From the NCBI GenBank assembly GCA_964368075.1, contig CAYJAD010000056.1:1-15904 (forward strand): 15,904 bases of DNA, in the 5' to 3' direction. Positions within the stretch are counted from its first letter, which is position 1. Each line of letters opens with the position of its first letter. Of the stretch, positions 6,284-13,375 are shown in pieces. The notes below the pieces were generated by a model. The model had not been told where the DNA came from and did not search any database. It saw nothing but the letters and a program-made list of their open reading frames with translations. Position numbers and translations under genes: made by a program. The DNA comes from CAYJAD01 sp964368075 (GTDB taxonomy: Bacteria > Desulfobacterota > Desulfovibrionia > Desulfovibrionales > Desulfovibrionaceae).

Positions 6284-8143
6284 ATGCGTACTTTTACAAC
6301 TGATCTTTTGTGCATGGGTGCTGGGCTTGCAGGTGAACGTGTGGCCGTGGAAGCTGCTCAAGCCGGTTTTGATGTTATCTGTCTTTCTGTAGTTCCCCCC
6401 AAACGCTCGCACTCTTCTGCAGCCATGGGCGGCATGCAAGCAGCCCTTGCCAACTCTGCCATGAGTCAAGGGGACTCCCCTGATGTACACTTTGCAGATA
6501 CCGTTAAAGGGTCTGACTGGGGCTGTGACCAAGAAGTAGCCCGCCTTTTTGCCAATACTGCCCCCATTGCCATGCGTGAAATGGCTTGGATGGGTGTGCC
6601 GTGGAGCCGTGTAGAGCCCGGTGTGCATACATATTATAAAGGTGGCAAGCCTTTTGAAGCCGAAGAATTGGAGTCAAAGCGTGGGCTTATTCACTCTCGT
6701 GCTTTTGGCGGTACTGCCAAATGGCGTACCTGCTACACTTCAGACGGTACCGGTCACTCTGTGCTTTTCACCCTCGACAACCGCCTTTTACAATTAGGCG
6801 TAACCGTGCACGACCGCATGCAAGCTGAAGCCCTTATTCATGATGGCGAAACCTGCACAGGCTGTATTTGTCGTTGTTTGCGTACTGGTGAATTGGTCAT
6901 GTATAGAGCCAAAGTAACACTTATTGCCACCGGTGGCTTTGGGCGTATTTACCCTGCTACCACCAACGCCATCATTTGCGATGGTGGCGGTCAAATTACT
7001 GCTCTTGAAACAGGCTGTGTGCCCATGGGAAATATGGAAGCCATCCAATTCCACCCCACAGGTACTGTGCCCACAGATATTTTAGTGACAGAAGGCTGTC
7101 GCGGTGATGGTGGCACTCTCTTAGATGTTAATGAATACCGCTTTATGCCCGACTATGAACCAGAAAAAGCTGAATTAGCCTCACGTGACGTTGTTTCTCG
7201 CCGTATGGTAGAACATATTCGCAAAGGCTATGGCGTACAAAGCCCCTATGGGGAACACCTTTGGTTAGATATTCGTCATCTCGGTGAAAAACACATTACT
7301 ACGAACTTGCGTGAAGTATATGATATTTCAACTAAATTCTTAGGTGTTAACCCCATTAACCAACTTATTCCTGTGCGCCCCACACATCACTACAGCATGG
7401 GTGGTGTGCGTACCAATAAAGACGGTGCTGTTTATGGCCTTAAAGGCTTATTCTCTGCCGGCGAAGCCGCTTGTTGGGATATGCACGGCTTTAACCGCCT
7501 TGGTGGCAACTCTTTAGCAGAAACCGTAGTGGCAGGACGCATTGTAGGTAAAAAAATCGTAGAATATCTTCAAGGCTATGAAACCAGTTATGGCACTGCC
7601 GCCGGCGCCGAAGCTGCCAAGCAAGTGGCAGAACGCATAGCCGACATGGTGCACGGACGTAAAGGCAAAGAAAATTGCTACGAGCTGCGTGCCCTTATGC
7701 ATAAAACCATGATGGACAATGTAGGCATATTCCGTAATGGCCCTGATTTACAAAAAGCTTGTGATGAATTGCAAGAATTGCTTAAGCGTAGCGAAAACAT
7801 TGCCTTGCAAGGGAGAAATTGCGGCTTTAATCCTGAACTTTCCATGGCTTTACGCATCCGCGGTATGATTAAATTGGGCCTCTGCTCTGCCTATGGCGCG
7901 CTTATGCGCACAGAAAGTCGTGGTGCCCACACCCGTGAGGATTTCCCTGAACGTAATGACCAAGAATGGCTTAACCGCACCTTGGCTACTTGGAAAGAAG
8001 GCGATAGTTTGCCCACTCTTTCCTATGAAGAAACGACACCTTGGTTTGAAATACCTCCCGGTGATCGTGGCTATGGTGGCGGTAAAACTATCACTGCTGA
8101 AATTGCAGCTGATAAAATTCGCCCCCTTGGTAGTGTTCGGTAA
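6284..8143 (+). CDS. frdA: Fumarate reductase flavoprotein subunit
   Basis: This 619-residue catalytic subunit reduces fumarate to succinate at a covalently bound FAD on the cytoplasmic side. The N-terminal nucleotide fold has GAGLAG at 12-17, and H43 in RSHSSAAMGG is at exactly the position of the FAD-linking His43 of Wolinella FrdA. Active-site residues also fall at or next to the Wolinella numbers: H257 (QFHPTG), R301 (ASRDVVSRR), H369 (HHYSMGG) and R405 (NRLGGNSL, R404 in Wolinella). Such collinearity indicates a Wolinella-type quinol:fumarate reductase rather than an E. coli-type enzyme. Translation begins at the ATG at 6284 after AAGGAG, 14 nt past frdC. The enzyme could run as a succinate dehydrogenase under other conditions; sequence cannot decide. 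Confidence 0.97.
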   Translation: MRTFTTDLLCMGAGLAGERVAVEAAQAGFDVICLSVVPPKRSHSSAAMGGMQAALANSAMSQGDSPDVHFADTVKGSDWGCDQEVARLFANTAPIAMREMAWMGVPWSRVEPGVHTYYKGGKPFEAEELESKRGLIHSRAFGGTAKWRTCYTSDGTGHSVLFTLDNRLLQLGVTVHDRMQAEALIHDGETCTGCICRCLRTGELVMYRAKVTLIATGGFGRIYPATTNAIICDGGGQITALETGCVPMGNMEAIQFHPTGTVPTDILVTEGCRGDGGTLLDVNEYRFMPDYEPEKAELASRDVVSRRMVEHIRKGYGVQSPYGEHLWLDIRHLGEKHITTNLREVYDISTKFLGVNPINQLIPVRPTHHYSMGGVRTNKDGAVYGLKGLFSAGEAACWDMHGFNRLGGNSLAETVVAGRIVGKKIVEYLQGYETSYGTAAGAEAAKQVAERIADMVHGRKGKENCYELRALMHKTMMDNVGIFRNGPDLQKACDELQELLKRSENIALQGRNCGFNPELSMALRIRGMIKLGLCSAYGALMRTESRGAHTREDFPERNDQEWLNRTLATWKEGDSLPTLSYEETTPWFEIPPGDRGYGGGKTITAEIAADKIRPLGSVR

Positions 8144-8169
8144 CGTTTACACAGTAAACAGTGAACACT
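8132..8169 (+). other. Nested stem-loop over the frdA stop codon
   Basis: Outer arms AGTGTTC (8132-8138) and GAACACT (8163-8169) surround inner arms GTTTAC (8145-8150) and GTAAAC (8154-8159) with a 3-nt loop. The fold includes the frdA stop (8141-8143) and ends about 40 nt before the frdB start. No T-tract follows, so it is not a standard terminator. A role in mRNA processing, stability or subunit ratio is inference. Confidence 0.5.
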
Positions 8170-8209
8170 TACAAAAACATAACATTACGAATACTCGGGA
8201 GAAATACAC

Positions 8210-8992
8210 ATGGGACGTAAATTGCATTTCGAAATTATGCGCTACAACCCTCTGGACCCACAGAGCAGGCCGCATTTACAATCCTTCTATTTAGACGAAC
8301 ACCCAAGCATGACATTGTTTGTGGCTTTAAGCATATTGCGCGAAACCCAAGATGCCAGCTTGCAATTTGACTTTTGCTGCCGTGCAGGCATTTGCGGATC
8401 TTGTGGCATGGTCATCAATGGCAGACCCGGCCTTGCGTGCTCCACACAAACACGTGATTTGCCAGAGCACATTGTCTTGCATCCATTGCCTGTGTTTAAG
8501 CTCATTGGTGACCTTTCAGTAGATACCGGCACATGGTTCCGCAATGTGGGTGCCAAGCTAGAAACTTGGATTCACAGTCAAAAACCTTTTGATGAAAATG
8601 CCGTTGAAGACACCATGACCAATGCATTGGCCACGCATATTTTTGAATTGGATCGTTGCATTGAATGCGGATGCTGTATTGCTGCTTGCGGCACTGCACG
8701 TATGCGTGAAGATTTTCTTGGCGCCACCAGTATTAACCGTATGGCCCGCTTTTATGTGGATCCGCGTGATAATCGTAGCGAAAGAGATTTTTATGAGCTT
8801 ATCGGTAATGATCAAGGCGTGTTTGGTTGCATGGGCCTCTTGGCTTGTCATGATGTATGCCCTAAAGGATTACCATTACAAGATCAATTAGGCATTATGC
8901 GCCGTATGCTTGTGACTGAATCGGTAAGAGGCATTGTGCCTGAAAAATTGCGTCACCTTATGTCCTGCAAAGGCAATTGTCACCCTAAATAA
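8210..8992 (+). CDS. frdB: Fumarate reductase iron-sulfur subunit
   Basis: This 260-residue subunit carries electrons from the haem subunit FrdC to the flavin of FrdA through three Fe-S clusters. The N-terminal plant-ferredoxin-like domain has the [2Fe-2S] cysteines C57, C62, C65 and C77. The C-terminal bacterial-ferredoxin-like domain has CIECGCCIAAC (C150, C153, C156, C160) plus C207, C213 and C217. By homology, C150/C153/C156/C217 ligate the [4Fe-4S] cluster and C160/C207/C213 the [3Fe-4S] cluster. The opening MGRKLHFEI and RAGICGSCGM strongly resemble Wolinella FrdB. A C-terminal tail of about 20 residues extends past the usual end and holds two extra cysteines (C253, C257) not needed for the clusters. 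GGGAGA lies eight bases before the ATG at 8210. Confidence 0.97.
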   Translation: MGRKLHFEIMRYNPLDPQSRPHLQSFYLDEHPSMTLFVALSILRETQDASLQFDFCCRAGICGSCGMVINGRPGLACSTQTRDLPEHIVLHPLPVFKLIGDLSVDTGTWFRNVGAKLETWIHSQKPFDENAVEDTMTNALATHIFELDRCIECGCCIAACGTARMREDFLGATSINRMARFYVDPRDNRSERDFYELIGNDQGVFGCMGLLACHDVCPKGLPLQDQLGIMRRMLVTESVRGIVPEKLRHLMSCKGNCHPK

Positions 8993-9002
8993 GGAAAAAA
9001 TC

Positions 9003-10313
9003 ATGGCCTTATACACAAAAGAAGAAGCACTGGAATACCATACCAGCCCACGCCCCGGCAAAGTAGAAGTATTGCCCACTAAATCTTGCGCTAGCCAAAA
9101 AGATTTAACTTTGGCATATTCCCCCGGCGTAGCTGAAGCGTGCAAAGCTATTCATGCCGACGAATCCTTAGTGGATGTTTATACAGGACGCGCCAACCTT
9201 GTGGCTGTGGTTTCCAATGGTACCGCCGTACTTGGCCTTGGCAACATTGGCCCCAAGGCCGGCAAACCTGTTATGGAAGGCAAAGGAATTCTGTTCAAGA
9301 TGTTTGCTGATATTGATGTCTTTGACATTAACTTGGCGGAAAACGATCCTCGCAAGCTTTGCGACATTGTTAAAGCCATGGAGCCCACTTTTGGCGGCAT
9401 TAACTTAGAGGACATTAAAGCCCCTGAGTGCTTCTTCATCGAAGAAACCTTACGCGAAGAAATGAATATTCCTGTATTTCATGATGACCAGCACGGCACC
9501 GCGGTAATCTCTGCCGCTGGTCTCATCAATGCTTGTGAAATTACAAACCGTAAAATGGAAGAATGCAAAGTGGTCATCTCTGGTGCTGGAGCTGCGGCCA
9601 TTGCTTCTGCCAATCTTTATGTGGAGATGGGCGTAAAACGCGATAACATCTTTATGTTTGATTCTCGTGGCCTTGTACACGCAGGCCGTACAGATTTAAA
9701 TAAATACAAAGAGGCTTATGCCCAAAAAGAAAGTTGCACCTTGGAAGAAGCCCTCACCGGCGCTGATGTTTTCTTAGGACTTTCTGTTAAAGACCTTCTT
9801 AGTCAAGACATGGTAAAGAGCATGACCAAGCAGCCTATTTTATTTGCTTGTGCCAATCCTGACCCAGAAATTACCTATGCGGCTGCCAAAGAAGCCGTGC
9901 CCGATTGCATTATGGCAACTGGCCGTTCTGACTATCCTAACCAAATTAACAACGTATCTGGCTTTCCTTTCCTCTTCCGCGGTGCATTAGACACAGGAGC
10001 AAGCCAAATTAACGAAGCTATGAAAATTGCCGCTGCTAAAGCTCTTGCAGCACTGGCAAAAGAGCCTGTGCCACAAGAGGTTAAAGATGCCTATGATGGT
10101 CAAGACTTTAGTTATGGCATAGACTATGTCATTCCTAAGCCTTTGGACCCACGCATTCTTGAGTGGGAAACCCTTGCTGTGGCACAAGCCGCCATGGATT
10201 CCGGCATTGCAACACGTCCCATTGCCGATATGGATGCTTACCGCCAAAGCTTAAAAGAACGTGTGGCAAAGTGCCATAGCCGTGCTAACGCTCTATATCA
10301 AAGCTATTTATAA
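9003..10313 (+). CDS. Malic enzyme (NAD(P)-dependent, short bacterial type)
   Basis: This 436-residue cytoplasmic enzyme oxidatively decarboxylates malate to pyruvate, or runs in reverse. It belongs to the bacterial MaeB-like class but lacks the C-terminal phosphotransacetylase-like domain of the long forms. Catalytic Y39 (AYSPGVAEACKAI) and K94 (GKPVMEGKGILFK) are present, as are the metal ligands E136, D137 (LEDIKAP) and D162 (FHDDQHGTA). A Rossmann fold follows with GAGAAA at 194-199; the D of FMFDSRGL near 218 may bear on NAD versus NADP choice, which I cannot settle. The ATG at 9003 follows AAGGA and lies only 10 nt past frdB, so it is very likely co-transcribed with frdCAB. In related bacteria fumarase genes often accompany this set; none is here. 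Confidence 0.93.
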   Translation: MALYTKEEALEYHTSPRPGKVEVLPTKSCASQKDLTLAYSPGVAEACKAIHADESLVDVYTGRANLVAVVSNGTAVLGLGNIGPKAGKPVMEGKGILFKMFADIDVFDINLAENDPRKLCDIVKAMEPTFGGINLEDIKAPECFFIEETLREEMNIPVFHDDQHGTAVISAAGLINACEITNRKMEECKVVISGAGAAAIASANLYVEMGVKRDNIFMFDSRGLVHAGRTDLNKYKEAYAQKESCTLEEALTGADVFLGLSVKDLLSQDMVKSMTKQPILFACANPDPEITYAAAKEAVPDCIMATGRSDYPNQINNVSGFPFLFRGALDTGASQINEAMKIAAAKALAALAKEPVPQEVKDAYDGQDFSYGIDYVIPKPLDPRILEWETLAVAQAAMDSGIATRPIADMDAYRQSLKERVAKCHSRANALYQSYL

Positions 10314-10389
10314 AATGTAGATATTTTTTTATAAACTAGAAAGTAAGGGAAGCATTTTTGTAAAAGATTGTCTTACTCTTCCAAATAAT

Positions 10390-10423
10390 AAGGCTGTTGT
10401 GCAATAAATTGTGCAACAGCCTT
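10390..10423. other. Strong stem-loop without T-tract
   Basis: AAGGCTGTTG (10390-10399) pairs with CAACAGCCTT (10414-10423). The stem extends inward by five more pairs, two of them wobbles, to a TAAA loop. On the + strand it is followed by A-rich sequence, so it is not a canonical terminator for the malic enzyme gene. It may protect the mRNA 3' end or act with the terminator just downstream. Confidence 0.5.
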
Positions 10424-10436
10424 AAAAATTGAGCCC

Positions 10437-10479
10437 AAAAAAAGAATAGGAAAAGCAAAAGCTCCTCCTATTCTTTTTT
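10437..10479. terminator. Bidirectional terminator between malic enzyme and rny
   Basis: A-rich arm 10437-10451 (ending AGAATAGGA) pairs with TCCTATTCTTTTTT at 10466-10479, around a 14-nt loop. It is followed by T-rich sequence on the + strand, and on the - strand the stem likewise runs into TTTTTTT. It lies in the 199-bp gap between convergent genes and can stop both the frd/malic enzyme transcript and the rny transcript. Confidence 0.85.
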
Positions 10480-10512
10480 ATTTTAATTATTAGTATTTTT
10501 TTTCAGTGACGA

Positions 10513-12072
10513 CTACTTGGCAAATCCTACTGCGCGACGTTCACGTATTACCGTTACGCGAATTTGCCCCGGATAAGTCATATTTTTTTCAATCTTATCT
10601 GCTATATCTTTACACAATACATAGGTGGTATCATCATCCACATTTTCTGAATTAACCATAACCCTAATTTCTCGTCCGGCTTGAATGGCATAAGCTTTAG
10701 CAACTCCATCAAAAGATGTAGCGATATTTTCTAAATCTTCAAGGCGTTTCACATAATTCTCTAATAACTCTTTACGAGCACCGGGACGCGCACCAGACAG
10801 AGAGTCCGCGGCTTGCACCAATACAGCCAGTGCTGTAGAGGGGCGAACATCTTCGTGGTGCGCAGCAATGGCATGAATAATATCTTTGCCTTCGCCGTAT
10901 TTTTTAGCAATATCTGCACCGATAAGCGCGTGCGACCCTTCTACTTCATGGTCCACCGCTTTGCCTATATCGTGCAATAATCCTGCACGCTTAGCTTTTT
11001 TAATATCCATACCCAATTCAGCAGCCATCATACCGCACAAGGCAGACACTTCAAGAGAGTGTTTAAGTACGTTCTGTGTAAAAGAAGTACGATAGCGCAA
11101 TTGCCCTAAAAGGCGCACAATTTCGGGATGAATGCCATGCACACCAGCGTCAAAGGTGGCTTGTTCACCCACTTCCCGTACTTGAACATCCAATTCTTGT
11201 TCACATTTTTCCACTATATCTTCGATACGTGCAGGGTGAATACGCCCATCTTGAATAAGACGCTCAAGAGCCATGCGCGCCACTTGGCGGCGCAAAGGGC
11301 TATATGCCGATAAAATAACCGTCTCCGGTGTATCATCAATAATCAAATCAACGCCAGTGGCTGCTTCCAGCGCACGAATATTGCGCCCTTCTCTACCAAT
11401 AATGCGCCCTTTCATATCTTCGCTGGGCAAAGTAACGGCGGTCACTGTTTGTTCACAAACATAATCACCTGCATAGCGTTGAATAGCATTGCACAAAACT
11501 TCTTTGGCTTTACGATCAGCTGTTTCTTTAGCTTCTGTTTCGATAAGACGAATCATGCGCGCCGCTTCGTGACGGGTGCGAGACTCCACTTCTTCAAAAA
11601 GACGATTCTTCGCTTCTTCGGCCGTAAGTCCTGAAATTTCTTGCAAACATTTTTCTTGCTCATCGACACGAATTTGTAAATACTCTTCCGTTTCAGCCAA
11701 GGCACGTTCTTTTTTTGCAAGTTCTTTTTCTATGCCTAATAAATCTCTTTCACGTGTGGTAGCAATTTCAAGCTTCTCTTCTAAACGTCCACTCATTTCA
11801 TCCATTTTACGCTCACGAGCCTTTAACTCTCGCTCACGTTCTTTGAAATCGCCTTCCATTTCGCGCTTTTGTTGGAAAAGATCATCTTGACCTTGTAACA
11901 ACATTTCTTTTTTCTGTGCTTGTGCTTCTTTTCGCGCTTCATCTACAATACGTTTGGCAAGCATTTTTGCATCACCCAAACGTTTAGAAATAATTAAACG
12001 CTGTACAAACATACCAATACCCAGAAAAATGATGGCATCTACCACCAATATACTCCAAGTCATGGTCTCCAT
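10513..12072 (-). CDS. rny: Ribonuclease Y
   Basis: This 519-residue membrane-anchored endoribonuclease starts decay of many mRNAs. The order is typical: one N-terminal membrane span (about residues 5-24), a long charged coiled coil (about 30-195) rich in E, K and R, a KH RNA-binding domain with GRIIGREGRNIRALE (222-236), and an HD hydrolase domain with LLHDIGKAVDHE (365-376; metal-binding H367-D368) and AAHHED (403-408). Length matches the 520 residues of Bacillus RNase Y. The start is the ATG at 12072, seven bases after GGAGGAG; an in-frame ATG at 12102 has no such site and would place extra residues before the membrane span. It is the last gene of the leftward cluster, preceded by a structured leader of about 470 nt after the 6S RNA. 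Confidence 0.96.
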   Translation of the reverse strand: METMTWSILVVDAIIFLGIGMFVQRLIISKRLGDAKMLAKRIVDEARKEAQAQKKEMLLQGQDDLFQQKREMEGDFKERERELKARERKMDEMSGRLEEKLEIATTRERDLLGIEKELAKKERALAETEEYLQIRVDEQEKCLQEISGLTAEEAKNRLFEEVESRTRHEAARMIRLIETEAKETADRKAKEVLCNAIQRYAGDYVCEQTVTAVTLPSEDMKGRIIGREGRNIRALEAATGVDLIIDDTPETVILSAYSPLRRQVARMALERLIQDGRIHPARIEDIVEKCEQELDVQVREVGEQATFDAGVHGIHPEIVRLLGQLRYRTSFTQNVLKHSLEVSALCGMMAAELGMDIKKAKRAGLLHDIGKAVDHEVEGSHALIGADIAKKYGEGKDIIHAIAAHHEDVRPSTALAVLVQAADSLSGARPGARKELLENYVKRLEDLENIATSFDGVAKAYAIQAGREIRVMVNSENVDDDTTYVLCKDIADKIEKNMTYPGQIRVTVIRERRAVGFAK

Positions 12073-12371
12073 GAATAAACTCCTCCTATAGAAACAGGTC
12101 ATAACCCGACAAGCATCGAAACATTGAACTTTATTTTATGTTTACACATAAAAACACAGCCTTACTGTTTCGTAGCAACAAAATAAACACGGGACCTCTG
12201 CACAATTACTTTTTACACATACCTTCTCAAATAAAAATATACGTTTCTTTTTTTAAGAATTGTTTCGCGCAAAGGCAAAGACTCAAAAATCAAGTACTGA
12301 GCAACAAAGAAAAGCTTCGCCTATTCTTAATTTTTGGTCACGTTGACTTCGTCAACATTTGAAAGACTTTA

Positions 12372-12385
12372 CGCAATATATTGCG
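12372..12385. promoter_or_regulatory. Palindrome CGCAATATATTGCG upstream of rny
   Basis: This 14-bp perfect palindrome lies 300 bp upstream of the rny start and about 160 bp past the 3' end of 6S RNA. It shares the core CAATATATTG with the palindrome at 13356-13367. Its GC ends make chance less likely than for the other copy. Candidate operator; the regulator is unknown. Confidence 0.4.
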
Positions 12386-12434
12386 CAGAGATCTTAACAC
12401 TATGAAGGACAATAAAAAGGAAGGAGTTACAAAG

Positions 12435-12490
12435 ACACGACATATTTGTGCCATACGGAAAACTCCATATGGCACTGCTCCATATCGTGT
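12435..12490 (-). other. Two-part long stem-loop in the rny leader
   Basis: Read on the - strand, an outer stem pairs ACACGATAT (12490-12482) with the segment 12445-12435, with one wobble. After an asymmetric internal loop, a 12-bp inner stem with one G-U pair joins 12475-12464 to 12459-12448 around a 4-nt loop. About 21 base pairs form in total. No T-tract follows, so it is not a terminator. It may be an RNase III or RNase Y processing site, or part of a small RNA. Confidence 0.6.
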
Positions 12491-12546
12491 ACTGTCATAT
12501 TTTGCACAACGACAATGTAGGCTCGAAGCCCACGAAAGAATAAATC

Positions 12547-12726
12547 AAATCCCCGAATAGCCGTGTGAGGAACGCATTGCAGAACCTGATTTCTCAGGGG
12601 GGCGCCTTGGCTCTTGCATTAGGCTTCCCCAACTAGGGGGCATGCTCACAGCAAAAATCTTGACTCCCAATTTTTAAGCTTGTAAGGTCAGCAACGGCTC
12701 AACAATCACAAACCCTTCAGGGATTT
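12547..12726 (-). ncRNA. ssrS: 6S RNA
   Basis: This regulatory RNA would bind RNA polymerase holoenzyme by mimicking an open promoter. On the - strand, a closing stem pairs 12726-12716 with 12557-12547 (11 bp, one G-U), and a second stem pairs 12699-12694 with 12564-12559. The diagnostic segment GTGAGCATGC, a CCCC/GGGG hairpin, then GAAGCCTAA (about 12648-12618) matches the corresponding part of E. coli 6S RNA (GUGAGCAUGC, CUCGG/CCGAG hairpin, GAAGCCUUAA). A further hairpin CCTGA-GAAA-TCAGG follows, as in the E. coli layout. The length, about 180 nt, is also right. It begins about 10 nt past the zapA stop, reproducing the zapA-ssrS order of E. coli. Exact ends are not certain; a hairpin at 12533-12517 may belong to the precursor. 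Confidence 0.9.
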
Positions 12727-12735
12727 TTATATATT

Positions 12736-12999
12736 TCACATCAATTCTTCTATTTTGGCAAGCATAGCATCTAAACGTTCTTGCGCTTCGTTCAGTTGCA
12801 AATTAGCTTGTAATAAGTCGTCTGCAAGCCCCAACACTAGGAAAGTAAGTAATAATTCCTTACTATTACGTCCTCCGTGAAGCCTCAACTTTTCATATCG
12901 CTCTTCCACCAGCAAACGAGCTAATTCCACTCGTTCAGCATCCACTCCGGCCTTAAAGATAATATCTTGACCAAGTAAAGTCAGCTTATATTCTTGCAT
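12736..12999 (-). CDS. zapA: Cell division protein ZapA
   Basis: This 87-residue cytoplasmic protein would bind and bundle FtsZ at the division ring. The N-terminal half has the ZapA beta region (YKLTLLGQDIIFKAG), followed by helices and a C-terminal coiled coil (about residues 55-85, LLQANLQLNEAQERLDAMLAKI). I chose the ATG at 12999 because ZapA proteins normally start two or three residues before this first strand. An in-frame GTG at 13008 adds three residues but has no better ribosome site; both sites are weak, and the gene may rely on coupling to the upstream coiled-coil gene, whose stop is 15 nt away. The 6S RNA follows directly, which strengthens the identification. Short ZapA proteins are divergent, but context and domain pattern agree. 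Confidence 0.87.
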   Translation of the reverse strand: MQEYKLTLLGQDIIFKAGVDAERVELARLLVEERYEKLRLHGGRNSKELLLTFLVLGLADDLLQANLQLNEAQERLDAMLAKIEELM

Positions 13000-13014
13000 G
13001 GTATCCACTAAAGG

Positions 13015-13263
13015 TTAGTCCAAACTCTTCATACGTTCAAGCAAAACGTCAATACGTAATGCGACATCGTCTTTTACTTGCCTTTCTTGTGAAAGTAAGT
13101 CTTTAAGTGATTGGTTTTCTTCCTTCAAAACGTGCAACTGCTCTTGTAGCTCTGTAACTTGAGTGCTATTTTCTTGAAGGATCCGCCTATTATCCTCGCG
13201 CACACGCTCCACTTCTTGAACGAGTCGGTGCACATTTTCTTCGAGCAAATTGAGTATTTCCAT
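13015..13263 (-). CDS. Small coiled-coil protein, ZapB-like
   Basis: This 82-residue, highly charged protein is almost entirely coiled coil (about residues 3-80: LLEENVHRLVQEVERVRE and following heptads), with no membrane segment or enzyme motif. E. coli ZapB is a similarly sized all-coiled-coil protein that joins ZapA at the division ring. Position immediately upstream of zapA, with the genes 15 nt apart, suggests the same role here. Sequence similarity in coiled coils is weak evidence, so this is an inference from size, structure and neighbourhood. The ATG at 13263 has only a poor ribosome site (AGGT one base upstream). The 112-bp gap to glmU contains the palindrome ACAATATATTGT and TGCCA-A-TGGCA (13287-13297), so the gene may have its own promoter. 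Confidence 0.75.
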   Translation of the reverse strand: MEILNLLEENVHRLVQEVERVREDNRRILQENSTQVTELQEQLHVLKEENQSLKDLLSQERQVKDDVALRIDVLLERMKSLD

Positions 13264-13355
13264 GACCTAAAAATAACACTTCCTTCTGCCAATGGCAAGA
13301 TGCTTTAAGCCTTTCTTTTGTGTTTAAAGAGTTTTTTTTATTTTAATATATGAAA

Positions 13356-13367
13356 ACAATATATTGT
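13356..13367. promoter_or_regulatory. Palindrome ACAATATATTGT between glmU and the zapB-like gene
   Basis: A perfect 12-bp palindrome lies just past the glmU stop. Its 10-bp core CAATATATTG also forms the core of the 14-bp palindrome CGCAATATATTGCG at 12372-12385, upstream of rny. Both are non-coding and in the same gene cluster. They could be sites for one dimeric regulator; AT-rich palindromes can also arise by chance. Confidence 0.35.
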
Positions 13368-13375
13368 AGATTTTT

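Larger units (their letters stand above)
12073..12546 (-). other. Gene-free stretch between 6S RNA and rny
   Basis: No gene is supportable. On the - strand this is the likely rny leader. It contains a 3' hairpin just after the 6S RNA (12517-12533), a long two-part stem (12435-12490), the perfect palindrome CGCAATATATTGCG (12372-12385), GTTGAC-TTC-GTCAAC (12342-12356) and TTTTATGT-TTAC-ACATAAAA (12134-12153). No strong promoter could be chosen. The number of dyads suggests control at the DNA or RNA level. Confidence 0.6.

Noticed and set aside
8934..9002. Upstream extension of malic enzyme into frdB
   Set aside because: It overlaps the end of frdB in another frame. The ATG at 9003 has AAGGA upstream and gives catalytic residue numbers (Y39, K94) that fit the family.
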